NCBI RefSeq assembly: GCF_012349115.1
Contig: NZ_PQIG01000035.1
Span: 119,209-183,208, forward strand
Length of the DNA: 64,000 nucleotides
Source: Rhizobium ruizarguesonis
GTDB lineage: Bacteria; Pseudomonadota; Alphaproteobacteria; Rhizobiales; Rhizobiaceae
Direction of reading: 5' to 3'
This document shows positions 27,134 to 37,883 of the stretch, piece by piece (position 1 is the first letter of the stretch; each line of letters opens with the position of its first letter). The position numbers and the translations under genes were made by a program. The notes below the pieces were generated by a model, which saw only the letters and a list, made by a program, of their open reading frames with translations, did no database searches and was not told the origin of the DNA.

Positions 27134-28576
27134 ATGCGCATCGCCGTCGGTGGCATTCATACCGAATGCAGCACATACAATCCCGTCCTGAACGAGGAGA
27201 AGGATTTTCGAGTATTACGCGGCGAAGCGCTGCTGGCCGCGCCCTATTTCGCCTTCCTCGGGGATTATGACGCGGAATTCCTGCCGACGATCCATGCGCG
27301 CGCCATTGCCGGCGGCCCGGTTTCACGCGCCACCTACGAAGCCTTCAAGGGCGAATTCCTCGAGCGGCTGAAGCCGATGCTGCCGCTCGACGGCCTCTAC
27401 CTCGCCATGCACGGCGCCATGTATGTCGAGGGCATGGAGGATGCCGAGGGCGACTGGATCAGCGCGGCCCGCGCGCTGGTCGGCGAGGATTGCACGGTCT
27501 CGGCAAGTTACGACCTGCACGGCAACGTCACCCAGCGCATCATCGATGCGCTCGACATCTATTCCACCTATCGCACCGCGCCGCATATCGATGTCGAGGA
27601 GACGATGCGCCGCTCCGTCTCCATGCTGGTGAAGAGCCTGAAAACCGGCGAACGGCCGACCCTTCTCTGGGCGCCGATCCCGGTCGTGCTGCCTGGCGAG
27701 CGCACCAGCACCGTCGATGAGCCGGCAAAGGGCCTCTATGACCTGCTGCCCGGGATCGATGCGATCGATGGCGTTTGGGATGCATCGCTGATGGTCGGCT
27801 ATGTCTGGGCCGACGAACCGCGCGCCACGGCCGCCGCCATCATGACCGGCACCGACGGCGCCGTGCTGGAACGCGAGGCTAAACGTCTCGCCAAGGCCTA
27901 TTGGGATGCGCGCGAAGACTTCGTCTTCGGCTGCGAGACCGGCTCGCTCGAAGAATGCGTCGAAAGGGCGATCGCGAGCCCGACCGCCCCTGTTGTGCTC
28001 GCCGAATCCGGCGACAACCCCACAGGCGGCGGCGTCGGGGACCGGGCCGATGTACTGGCCGAGCTTATCGCCAGGGATGCCACCGGCGTCGTCTTCGCCG
28101 GCATCGCCGATAAGGCAGCGACCGAAGCCTGTTATGCCGCCGGCATCGGCGCGGAACTGGAGCTCAGCGTCGGCGCCTCGCTCGATACCAAGGGTAGCAA
28201 GCCCGTTCACGGCCGCTTCACTGTCAAATTCCTGCATGAGACATCAGATCCCACTGACCGCCAGGCGGTGGTTTCGGTCAGTGGTATCGATCTGGTGCTC
28301 TCCGCCAAACGTCGGCCCTATCACAACATCGTCGATTTCACCCGGCTTGGCCTCGACCCGCACCAAGCGAAGATCATCGTCGTCAAATCGGGCTATCTCT
28401 CGCCGGAACTGGCACCGCTCGCCAATCCGAACTTGATGGCGCTATCAACCGGTGTCGTCGACCAGTTCGTCGAACGCCTGCCGCGGCTGCGCAAGCAGCA
28501 TCCGACCTACCCCTTCGACAGGGATTTTGCCTTCGAGCCGCAGGTCTTTCTTTCCGCACGCTCGACGCCGGCCTGA
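27134..28576 (+). CDS. M81-family metallopeptidase (MlrC-like)
   Basis: A 480-residue protein of the MlrC family, named for the microcystin-degradation peptidase. The N-terminal domain starts RIAVGGIHTECSTYNP and contains YLAMHGAMYVEGMEDAEGDW and ASYDLHGNVTQRI with candidate zinc His/Asp ligands; the C-terminal domain holds LAESGDNPTGGGVGDRADVL, another metal-type block. In organisms without microcystin, MlrC proteins probably degrade small peptides. ATG 27134 follows GAGG; upstream frame to 26960 has no family content. It precedes the GntR gene and the transporter operon on the same strand and so belongs to the peptide locus. Confidence 0.9.
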   Translation: MRIAVGGIHTECSTYNPVLNEEKDFRVLRGEALLAAPYFAFLGDYDAEFLPTIHARAIAGGPVSRATYEAFKGEFLERLKPMLPLDGLYLAMHGAMYVEGMEDAEGDWISAARALVGEDCTVSASYDLHGNVTQRIIDALDIYSTYRTAPHIDVEETMRRSVSMLVKSLKTGERPTLLWAPIPVVLPGERTSTVDEPAKGLYDLLPGIDAIDGVWDASLMVGYVWADEPRATAAAIMTGTDGAVLEREAKRLAKAYWDAREDFVFGCETGSLEECVERAIASPTAPVVLAESGDNPTGGGVGDRADVLAELIARDATGVVFAGIADKAATEACYAAGIGAELELSVGASLDTKGSKPVHGRFTVKFLHETSDPTDRQAVVSVSGIDLVLSAKRRPYHNIVDFTRLGLDPHQAKIIVVKSGYLSPELAPLANPNLMALSTGVVDQFVERLPRLRKQHPTYPFDRDFAFEPQVFLSARSTPA

Positions 28577-28742
28577 GTTTCACCTGAACCAATTGCATTT
28601 TTGGGATGAGATTGTCGATCGCTGCGCCGCCCTGTCGCCGCGATCGACTGTTTTCCCGTATCGCGGCAATAGTGGGAATTGAGCAAAAAACGGGCAGATT
28701 TCCATTTGCACAAAAAAGCGCTTGACGGTCGGCGCGATTTGG

Positions 28743-28778
28743 TTTGGACTGAACCAATAGAAAATTGGTACGGACCAT
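28743..28778. promoter_or_regulatory. Candidate GntR operator
   Basis: Overlapping inverted repeats: ACCAAT-N5-ATTGGT (28753-28769) and TGGT-N4-ACCA (28766-28777). The half-site TGAACCAAT at 28750-28758 also occurs at 28585-28593, just after the M81 stop. A good -35 (TTGACG, 28722-28727) lies upstream. Short TGGT-ACCA palindromes are typical of FadR-type GntR proteins, so autoregulation by the adjacent gene is likely. Confidence 0.55.
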
Positions 28779-28786
28779 TTAAGCGA

Positions 28787-29518
28787 ATGCCGATGGATGA
28801 GACGCAGGGCAATTCGAATTATGCGCTGGAGAGGCTGAGGGCTCTGCTGCGGTCCGACAGTCTCGACGCCGACGGCAAGCTGCCGACCGAGCGCACCCTT
28901 TCGGAAATGCTTGGCGTCGGCCGCCGTGCCGTCCGCCGCGCCCTCGAAGTGCTGGAGGCCGAGGGCCGCATCTGGCGCCGCCAGGGCTCCGGCACCTATG
29001 CCGGCCCGCGCCCCGACGGCTGGAGCGATCATGTCGGCTCGATCGTTGCCGGTACCGATCTCATGGAAGTCATGGAAGTGCGCCTGCGCATCGAACCGCA
29101 GCTCGCCCAGCTTGCCGCCATGCGCGCCAAGGCCGCCGATATCGAGCGCATGTATGATCTGGTGAAGAAGATCTACGAAAGCACCGATGCCGACGGGCGC
29201 GAACTCTGGGATGGGGCGCTGCACCGCCAGATCGCCCAATGCGCCGGCAACGGCTTCTTCCTCACCATCTTCGACGTCATCAACCGGGTACGACAGGACG
29301 AGGCCTGGCAGACGATCCGCGAGCGCGCTCGCAGCGCCAGCCGGACGCGGCCCGTCACCTTTAACCAGCACACGGCGATCGTCGATGCGATCGCCGCCCG
29401 CGATCCGGCCAGAGCCGGCGAGGCGATGCGCCAGCATCTGCTGACGCTGCAGGAAAGCCTCATCCGCATCACCTCGCTCGATCATAGCGAAACGGAGGTC
29501 GACAAGACCCTCGCCTGA
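28787..29518 (+). CDS. GntR-family regulator with FCD domain
   Basis: A 243-residue regulator. The N-terminal winged helix (about 10-75) has LPTERTLSEMLGVGRRAVRRALEVLEAEGRIWRRQGSGTY; the C-terminal FCD domain (about 90-225) has MEVRLRIEPQLAQLAAMRA and metal-type His residues in DGALHRQIAQ, FNQHTAIVDAI and MRQHLLTLQ. Start is either ATG 28787 or ATG 28793; no clear ribosome site. It precedes a peptide-type ABC transporter and is probably its repressor. The effector is likely a small carboxylate or peptide-derived acid by family. Confidence 0.93.
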   Translation: MPMDETQGNSNYALERLRALLRSDSLDADGKLPTERTLSEMLGVGRRAVRRALEVLEAEGRIWRRQGSGTYAGPRPDGWSDHVGSIVAGTDLMEVMEVRLRIEPQLAQLAAMRAKAADIERMYDLVKKIYESTDADGRELWDGALHRQIAQCAGNGFFLTIFDVINRVRQDEAWQTIRERARSASRTRPVTFNQHTAIVDAIAARDPARAGEAMRQHLLTLQESLIRITSLDHSETEVDKTLA

Positions 29519-29598
29519 GCTGGGAGAGAAAATACGGGCGGACCATAACCGCCGGAATGGAAGCAGAAACCAAACAAAAATAGACAGAGGAGAATGGA

Positions 29599-31107
29599 AT
29601 GAAGATCGCCAAATTGCTGACCATCGCCGTTGCCGGCGCACTGTTTGCACTTCCTGCCTTCGCCGTCGACCTGAAGATCGGCCTGCAGGACGATGCCGAC
29701 GTGCTCGATCCCGCGCAGTCGCGCACCTTCGTCGGCCGCATCGTCTATACCGCGATGTGCGACAAGCTGGTCGACGTCTCACCGGACCTGAAGATCGTGC
29801 CGCAGCTTGCCACCGAATGGAGCTGGTCGGCCGACGGCAAAGAGCTCACCATGAAGCTGCGCCAAGGCGTCAAGTTCCATGACGAGACCCCGTTCAACGC
29901 CGAAGCCGTCGTCGCCACCATCGAGCGCAACATCACCCTGCCGGAATCACGCCGCAAGAGCGAACTGACCTCGGTCGCAAAGGTCGAGGCGACGAGCGAA
30001 TACGAGGTCAAGTTCACCCTCAAGGCGCCCGACGTCACCCTTCTTGCCCAGCTGTCCGACCGCGCCGGCATGATCGTCTCGCCGAAGGCCGCCAAGGAGC
30101 TCGGCGCCAAGTTCGGCGATCACCCGGTCTGCGCCGGCCCGTTCAAGTTCGTCGAGCGCGTCCAGCAGGACCGCATCGTGCTTGAAAAATTCCAGGACTA
30201 CTGGAACAAGGACAAGATCTTCATCGACAAGCTCACCTATCTGCCGATCCCGGATACCACGGTGCGCCTCGCCAACCTGCGGTCCGGCGATCTCGACATG
30301 ATCGAGCGTTTGGCCGCGACCGATGCTGAAGCGGTGAAGGCGGATTCGAGCCTCGTCTATGCCGATGCCGTCGGCACCGGCTACATGGCGCTCTACACCA
30401 ATATCGGCAACGGTGCGCGCGCCGACAATCCTTTCGGCAAGGACAAGCGCCTGCGCCAGGCCTTCTCGCTGGCGATCGATCGCGATGCCGTCAACCAGAT
30501 CGTCTATGAAGGCACGGCCATCTCCGGCAACCAGCCCTTTCCGCCGAGCAGCCCGTGGTTCGACAAGGATATTCCCGTCCCCGCCCGCGATCTCGACAAG
30601 GCCAAGGCGCTGATCAAGGAAGCCGGCTTCGACCGTGTGCCGATCGAGCTGCAGATCCCGAACAATCCTGTCGCCATGCAGATGATGCAGATCATCCAGT
30701 CGATGGTCGGTGAAGCCGGCTTCGACGTCAGCCTGAAGTCGACGGAATTCGCTACGCTGCTGAGCGAGCAGACCGCCGGAAATTATCAGCTCAGCCGTTC
30801 TGACTGGTCCGGCCGCGTCGATCCCGATGGCAACATCCATCAGTTCATCACCTGCAAGGGCGGCATCAACGACACGAAATACTGCAACGCCGAGGTGGAC
30901 AAGCTGCTGAACGAAGCCCGTGCGTCGACCGACGAGGCCGTGCGCAAGCAGAAGTATGATGCCGCCGCCGTCATCCTGAACGACGATCTGCCGATCATCT
31001 ATCTCGGCCATCAGTCCTGGATCTGGGCGCTGCACAAGAACATCACCGGCTTCGTTCCGTCGCCGGATGGGATGATCCGCCTCGTCGGCGTCAAGAAAGC
31101 CGGCTGA
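29599..31107 (+). CDS. ABC transporter substrate-binding protein, dipeptide type
   Basis: A 502-residue periplasmic binding protein of the SBP_bac_5 family (DppA/OppA/GsiB). A signal peptide (KIAKLLTIAVAGALFALPAFA) is followed by the family start DLKIGLQDDADVLDPAQS and the block LATEWSWSADGKELTMKLRQGVKFHDETPFNAEAVVATIER. It binds peptides or peptide-like ligands. It is the first gene of the transporter operon, 80 bases after the GntR gene, with AGAGGAGAATGG at the ribosome site. A 275-base gap with two repeat elements separates it from the permease genes. Confidence 0.95.
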   Translation: MKIAKLLTIAVAGALFALPAFAVDLKIGLQDDADVLDPAQSRTFVGRIVYTAMCDKLVDVSPDLKIVPQLATEWSWSADGKELTMKLRQGVKFHDETPFNAEAVVATIERNITLPESRRKSELTSVAKVEATSEYEVKFTLKAPDVTLLAQLSDRAGMIVSPKAAKELGAKFGDHPVCAGPFKFVERVQQDRIVLEKFQDYWNKDKIFIDKLTYLPIPDTTVRLANLRSGDLDMIERLAATDAEAVKADSSLVYADAVGTGYMALYTNIGNGARADNPFGKDKRLRQAFSLAIDRDAVNQIVYEGTAISGNQPFPPSSPWFDKDIPVPARDLDKAKALIKEAGFDRVPIELQIPNNPVAMQMMQIIQSMVGEAGFDVSLKSTEFATLLSEQTAGNYQLSRSDWSGRVDPDGNIHQFITCKGGINDTKYCNAEVDKLLNEARASTDEAVRKQKYDAAAVILNDDLPIIYLGHQSWIWALHKNITGFVPSPDGMIRLVGVKKAG

Positions 31108-31113
31108 TCCCTG

Positions 31114-31221
31114 GAGCATGATGCCGAAAAGTGTGAGCGGTTTTCGGACGACATCATGCTCTACTTTTTGATTTGGATCCGGATGATTTTAGGCCGCTCC
31201 GGCCTAAAATCATCTGGATCC
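31114..31221. repeat. 108-bp double-hairpin dispersed repeat, copy 2
   Basis: The first hairpin (31114-31161) equals 6118-6165 base for base by eye; the second (31175-31221) has arms GGATCCGGATGATTTTAGGCC and its complement, diverged from 6179-6225. It starts 6 bases after the binding-protein stop, so it may act as a 3' stabilising hairpin. Confidence 0.85.
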
Positions 31222-31258
31222 AGCAAATCATGCGGCGGAAACCCTCCGCCGCATGATT

Positions 31259-31365
31259 CTAAAGCGCGTCGCAATCTTTCAGATTCGCGTCACGTGCTTT
31301 AGCTTTTTGTTTTGCGCATGTCGTTATCGCAAAACCGCTGCACACTTTTGCGCGACATGCTTTAG
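31259..31365 (+). repeat. 107-bp dispersed repeat, copy 2
   Basis: Bounded by CTAAAGCGCGTCGC and GCGCGACATGCTTTAG; lines up without gaps with the reverse strand of 16433-16539. It ends 17 bases before the permease start. Confidence 0.8.
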
Positions 31366-31382
31366 TCGTGTCAGGATCGCCC

Positions 31383-32330
31383 ATGTATACCTACATCGCC
31401 AAACGGCTCTTGGTCGCCATACCGACGCTTTTGATCATTTCGATCTTCGTCTTCTCGCTGCAGAAGCTGCTGCCCGGCGACCCGATCCTTGCCATGGCCG
31501 GCGAGGAACGCGACCCGCAGGTTCTCGAATTCCTGCGAGAGAAATACCGGCTGAACGATCCCGTGCCCTATCAATATGTCCGCTGGCTGGGTGCCGCACT
31601 GCAGGGCGACCTCGGCATCTCGCTGCGCACCAACCAGCCGGTTCTGCAACTCGTCGGCGAAAAGCTGCCGGTCACCATCCAGCTTGCCATCATGTCGATG
31701 ATATTCGCCTTTGCGATCGGCGTGCCGATGGGCATCCTGGCGGCCGTCAAGAAGAACACGATGATCGACTATCTCGCCAACATCATCGCGCTGACCGGTC
31801 TGTCGATCCCGAATTTCTGGCTCGGCATCATGCTGATCCTGCTGGTTTCGGTCAATCTCGGCTGGCTGCCGGCATCGGGCTACGAACCCTTCTTCAGCAA
31901 TCCGCTTCGTTCGCTGGAAACCATGCTGATGCCCTCCTTCGTGCTCGGCAATGCGCTGGCCGCGACGCTGATGCGACATACCCGCTCGGCCATGCTTAGC
32001 GTACTCAGCGCCGATTACATCCGCACCGCCCGCGCCAAGGGACTGCCGGAAAGCACTGTCGTGCTCGAACACAGCTTTCGCAATGCGGTGCTGCCGATCG
32101 TGACGCTGACGGCGCTGCTCTTCGGCGAATTGCTCGCCGGCGCCGTGCTCACAGAACAGATCTTCACCATTCCGGGTTTCGGAAAGCTCATCGTCGACGC
32201 CGTCTTCAACCGCGATTACGCCGTCGTCCAGGGCGTGGTGATCTGCACCGCGATCGGCTTCATCCTGATGAACCTCCTGGCCGACATTCTCTACGTCCTG
32301 CTCAATCCGCGCATGAGGGCCGCCCTATGA
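31383..32330 (+). CDS. ABC transporter permease, DppB type
   Basis: A 315-residue inner-membrane permease with six expected helices. It begins MYTYIAKRLLVAIPTLLIISIFVFSLQKLLPGDP, the DppB/GsiC N-terminus, and has the EAA-loop region ADYIRTARAKGLPESTVVLEHSFRNAVLPIVT that contacts the ATPase. ATG 31383 follows AGGATCGCCC; starting at 31368 would add five unsupported residues. The next permease overlaps its stop by four bases, so the two are translated together. Confidence 0.95.
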   Translation: MYTYIAKRLLVAIPTLLIISIFVFSLQKLLPGDPILAMAGEERDPQVLEFLREKYRLNDPVPYQYVRWLGAALQGDLGISLRTNQPVLQLVGEKLPVTIQLAIMSMIFAFAIGVPMGILAAVKKNTMIDYLANIIALTGLSIPNFWLGIMLILLVSVNLGWLPASGYEPFFSNPLRSLETMLMPSFVLGNALAATLMRHTRSAMLSVLSADYIRTARAKGLPESTVVLEHSFRNAVLPIVTLTALLFGELLAGAVLTEQIFTIPGFGKLIVDAVFNRDYAVVQGVVICTAIGFILMNLLADILYVLLNPRMRAAL

Positions 32331-33202
32331 CCGCGATCGGAGAGACCGGCATTCCCTCTGCGGTCGACCGCACGCCGAGCCGCGCCTGGCGCAAGCTGAA
32401 GGCCAACAAGGGCGCCCTCGTGGGCCTTGCGATCATCGCCTTCTTTTCGATCCTTGCGGTTACCGCTCCCCTTCTTCCGATTCCCGATCCGAACGCCACA
32501 AGCTGGTCGGCAATCCGCAAGGCACCTTCCGCCGCCCATTGGCTTGGCACCGACGACATCGGCCGCGACATTCTTTCCCGGATGATCTGGGGCGCGCAGG
32601 CATCGCTGATGGCCGGCGTTTTCTCGGTGGCCATTGCCGTTATCATCGGCGTGCCCTTCGGTCTCATCTCCGGTTATTTCGGCGGCTGGATCGACATGGT
32701 GATCTCCCGCATCACCGAAGCCTTTCTCGCCATGCCTTTCCTCATCACCGCGATCGCGCTCGCAGCCTTTCTCGGCCCGAGCCTGACCAATGCGATGATT
32801 GCGATCGGCCTTTCGGCCATGCCCGTCTTCGTGCGGCTGACGCGCGGCCAGGTGCTTTCGGTCAAGACTGAGGAATATGTCGAGGGCGCCCGCTCGATCG
32901 GCCTCCGGTCCTCAAGCATCATCACCCGCTACATTCTGCCGAACGTCTTTGCACCGATCCTCGTGCAGGCGACGTTGACCATCGCCACCGCAATCATCGC
33001 CGAAGCGAGCCTCTCCTTTCTCGGCCTCGGGCAGCAACCGCCGGCGCCGAGCTGGGGCTCGATGCTGAACGTCGCCAAAAATTTCCTCTCCCAGGCGCCA
33101 TGGATGGCAATGTGGCCGGGTGCCGCGATCTTCCTCGTCGTCATCGGTTTCAATCTTTTAGGCGACGGCCTGCGCGATGCGCTCGATCCGCGCGAAGCAT
33201 GA
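32327..33202 (+). CDS. ABC transporter permease, DppC type
   Basis: A 291-residue permease, partner of the DppB-type protein. Features are an N-terminal cytoplasmic lead SRAWRKLKANKGALVGLAI, the block HWLGTDDIGRDILSRMIWGAQASL, and the EAA loop EEYVEGARSIGLRSSSIITRYILPNV. The ATG overlaps the previous stop (ATGA). The C-terminal FNLLGDGLRDALDPREA is the standard end of DppC proteins. Confidence 0.95.
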   Translation: MTAIGETGIPSAVDRTPSRAWRKLKANKGALVGLAIIAFFSILAVTAPLLPIPDPNATSWSAIRKAPSAAHWLGTDDIGRDILSRMIWGAQASLMAGVFSVAIAVIIGVPFGLISGYFGGWIDMVISRITEAFLAMPFLITAIALAAFLGPSLTNAMIAIGLSAMPVFVRLTRGQVLSVKTEEYVEGARSIGLRSSSIITRYILPNVFAPILVQATLTIATAIIAEASLSFLGLGQQPPAPSWGSMLNVAKNFLSQAPWMAMWPGAAIFLVVIGFNLLGDGLRDALDPREA

Positions 33203-33223
33203 TTTCTTGAAAGGACATTTGAC

Positions 33224-35008
33224 ATGACCGCTTTCACGACCCGTCCAGAAATCCTCGGCACCTTCGGCGTCGTCACTTCCACGCACTGGATCGCCTCGGC
33301 GGTCGGCATGAGCATTCTCGAAAAGGGCGGCAACGCCTTCGATGCGGCAGTGGCGACGGGTTTCGTGCTGCAGATCGTCGAGCCGCATCTTTGCGGCCCG
33401 GGCGGCGACCTGCCGGCGGTGATTTATTCGAAGAAAAAGGACAAGGTCGAGGTCATCTGCGCGCAGGGCCCCGCCCCCGCCGGTGCGACGATCGAACACT
33501 ATACGGCGGAGGGCCTGAGCCTGATCCCCGGCGATGGGCTGCTTGCGACCGTCATCCCCGGCTCCTTCGATGGCTGGATGCTGATGCTGCGCGACTATGG
33601 CTCGATGAGCGTGCGCGATGTGCTGGAACCGGCGATCTATTACGCCGAGCACGGCCATCCGATGCTGCCGCGCGTCTCCGCCACCATCAAGGGGCTCGCC
33701 GCCTTCTTCGAGAAGGAATGGCCGACCTCCTACCAAACGTGGCTGCCGGGCGGCAGCGCCCCCGAAGCGCATGCGAATTTTAGGAATCCGGTGCTTGCCG
33801 AAACCTGGAAGCGCGTCATCGCCGAGGCGGAAGTGAAAGGCGGCCGGGAAGCGCAGGTCGAGGCGGCCCGCGACGCCTTCTATCGCGGCTTCGTCGCCGA
33901 GAAGATCGACGACTATCTGAAGACCGCAGAGGTGATGGATGCAAGCGGCAACCGCCACAAGGGCGTTTTGACCGCCAACGACATGGCGAACTGGTCGGCG
34001 ACGATCGAGGAACCGCTGACCTATGATTATCATGGCTGGACGATCGCCAAGATCGGCCCCTGGGGCCAGGGTCCGGTCTTCCTGCAGACCCTGTCGATCC
34101 TCAAAGGCTTCGATCTCGCCGCGATGGATCCCGCCGGCGCCGATTTCGTCCACACCGTCGTCGAGGCGATGAAGCTCGCCTTCGCCGACCGCGAAGTCTA
34201 TTACGGCGATCCGAATTTTTCGGAGATTCCCATCGCGCATCTGCTGTCGGAGACCTATGCCGCCGAGCGCCGCAAGCTGGTCGGCGCGGACGCCTCCTTC
34301 GATCTTCGTCCCGGCATCGTGCCTGGCTTCGAAGCGCAGCATGATCTGACGATGAAGATGCTCGGCGCGGATTCCAAGACCGGCGCCGTCTACGAGCCGA
34401 CCATGGCGCATCTTTCCGAAAAGCGCGGCGACACCGTGCATATCGACGTCATCGACCGCGACGGCAACATGGTCTCCGTCACCCCGTCCGGCGGCTGGCT
34501 GCAATCCTCCCCGACCGTGCCCGGCCTCGGCTTCTGCCTCAATTCCCGCGCCCAGATGTTCTGGCTGAAATCAGGCCTGCCGACGTCGCTTGCTCCCGGC
34601 AAGCGGCCGCGCACGACGCTGACGCCTTCGCTCGGCCTCTATGAGGGCCGCCCTACGCTCGCCTTCGGCACACCGGGCGGCGATCAGCAGGAACAGTGGC
34701 AACTTTCCTTTTTCCTGCGTTATATCAATCACAAGCTGAACCTGCAGGCGGCGATCGACCAGCCGCTGTTCCACACCTCGCATTTTCCGGGCTCCTTCTA
34801 TCCGCGCACCCGCGAACCCGGCAGCCTGATGGCGGAAGCGAATTTCGGCCCTGATGTCCTCGATGCCCTGCGTCGCAAGGGTCACAAGCTGACAGTCGCC
34901 GATCCCTGGACGATCGGCCGGCTGACTGCCGCAAGACGCGATGCCGACGGGCTGTTGCGCGCCGCGGCCACCCCGCGCCTGATGCAGGCCTATGCGATCG
35001 GGAGATAG
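33224..35008 (+). CDS. Gamma-glutamyltransferase family protein
   Basis: A 594-residue Ntn-hydrolase of the GGT family, which cuts gamma-glutamyl bonds after self-processing. The N-terminal block is STHWIASAVGMSILEKGGNAFDAAVATGFVLQIVEPHLCGPGGD; the candidate nucleophile after processing is T404 in the stretch RGDTVHIDVIDRDGNMVS; PTVPGLGFCLNSRAQMF and GTPGGDQQEQWQLSFFLRYIN follow. There is no signal peptide, so it appears cytoplasmic, unlike secreted GGTs. It lies inside the transporter operon, 21 bases after the permease gene and 2 bases before the DUF1028 gene, so it probably acts on imported peptides. It may be a GGT-like amidase rather than a true GGT. Confidence 0.88.
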   Translation: MTAFTTRPEILGTFGVVTSTHWIASAVGMSILEKGGNAFDAAVATGFVLQIVEPHLCGPGGDLPAVIYSKKKDKVEVICAQGPAPAGATIEHYTAEGLSLIPGDGLLATVIPGSFDGWMLMLRDYGSMSVRDVLEPAIYYAEHGHPMLPRVSATIKGLAAFFEKEWPTSYQTWLPGGSAPEAHANFRNPVLAETWKRVIAEAEVKGGREAQVEAARDAFYRGFVAEKIDDYLKTAEVMDASGNRHKGVLTANDMANWSATIEEPLTYDYHGWTIAKIGPWGQGPVFLQTLSILKGFDLAAMDPAGADFVHTVVEAMKLAFADREVYYGDPNFSEIPIAHLLSETYAAERRKLVGADASFDLRPGIVPGFEAQHDLTMKMLGADSKTGAVYEPTMAHLSEKRGDTVHIDVIDRDGNMVSVTPSGGWLQSSPTVPGLGFCLNSRAQMFWLKSGLPTSLAPGKRPRTTLTPSLGLYEGRPTLAFGTPGGDQQEQWQLSFFLRYINHKLNLQAAIDQPLFHTSHFPGSFYPRTREPGSLMAEANFGPDVLDALRRKGHKLTVADPWTIGRLTAARRDADGLLRAAATPRLMQAYAIGR

Positions 35009-35010
35009 CC

Positions 35011-35766
35011 ATGACCTGGTCCATCGTCGCCCGTGATCCCTTGACCGGCCATCTCGGCATCGCCGTCGCGACCCGCTTCTTTGCCGTCGGCGCCCTGGTG
35101 CCGCATATTCGCGGCGGCATCGGCGCCGTTGCTACCCAGGCCTTCGTCAGCCCGCTTTACGGCCTCGACGGCCTGTCGCTGCTGGCTGCAGGCAAGGCGC
35201 CGGAGGAGATTATCGCCGAGCTGACCGCGCGTGACGCCGGCCGAAATCAGCGGCAGTTGCACCTCATCGATGCGAAGGGGCGCAACGCCGCCTTCACCGG
35301 CGCCGCATGCATCGACTGGGCGGGGCATCTGATCGACGAAAACGTCTCAGTCGCCGGCAACATGCTCGCAGGTCCTGACGTCGTCGCCGAAACGCTCGCC
35401 ACCTACAACAATGCGATGGACAAGCCGCTGGCCGAACGCCTGCTCCTGGCGATGCAGGCAGGCGAGGATGCCGGCGGCGACAAGCGCGGCAGGCAGTCCG
35501 CCGCCCTCGTCATCCACCGCGACCAGGATTATCCCTGGCTCAGCATCCGCGCCGACGATCATCCCGATCCGCTCGCCGAACTTGTCCGCCTGCATACGGT
35601 GGCGGGTGAACGTTATCTGCATGTCGCGGAGACGATGGCGACGCGGCAAAATCCGAACGGCATGACTGACAGGCGCGAGATCGATGAAAAGATCGCGGCG
35701 CTGGAAGCGGCCCGCATCGCGGAAGGCGGGCCTTCCGCCTCGTTCGCCACGCCTTTGAAGATGTGA
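35011..35766 (+). CDS. DUF1028 family protein (Ntn-hydrolase-like)
   Basis: A 251-residue protein beginning MTWSIVARDPLTGHLGIAVATRFFAVGALVPHIRGGIGAVATQAF, the hallmark of DUF1028, whose fold resembles Ntn-hydrolases. No reaction is firmly established for the family. The blocks FTGAACIDWAGHLIDENVSVAGNMLAGPDVV and ERLLLAMQAGEDAGGDKRGRQSAALVI are conserved in family members. It is 2 bases downstream of the GGT-like gene and 24 bases before the ATPase gene, so a role in hydrolysing imported peptides is a fair inference. Confidence 0.9.
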   Translation: MTWSIVARDPLTGHLGIAVATRFFAVGALVPHIRGGIGAVATQAFVSPLYGLDGLSLLAAGKAPEEIIAELTARDAGRNQRQLHLIDAKGRNAAFTGAACIDWAGHLIDENVSVAGNMLAGPDVVAETLATYNNAMDKPLAERLLLAMQAGEDAGGDKRGRQSAALVIHRDQDYPWLSIRADDHPDPLAELVRLHTVAGERYLHVAETMATRQNPNGMTDRREIDEKIAALEAARIAEGGPSASFATPLKM

Positions 35767-35790
35767 ATTAGATAAAACCAAGGGAACGAT

Positions 35791-37629
<1,839 letters not shown>

Positions 37630-37883
37630 GCGCGGAAACCCATTCTCTGGAGCAGAGGATACACAAGTATTGCGGGAAAATAACCCGTGCTGGTGGCGCG
37701 CGGGCCGTCATTTTTGCTGCACCGCTTATATGACTTATGCTAGATATTATTTTACCGATAATTATTAACGACCGATTCCACCCATTTGTGTTCTCTTATC
37801 CTTGCGAATCAAAAAGGTTTGATTTGCCCGGGGACGGCCACCATGTTGAAGCATGGGGCGATGCAACAGTTGGGTAGGAGCCT

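Noticed and set aside
28580..29782. 400-codon minus-strand frame over the GntR gene
   Set aside because: Shadow of the GntR gene and of the binding-protein start; no family content.
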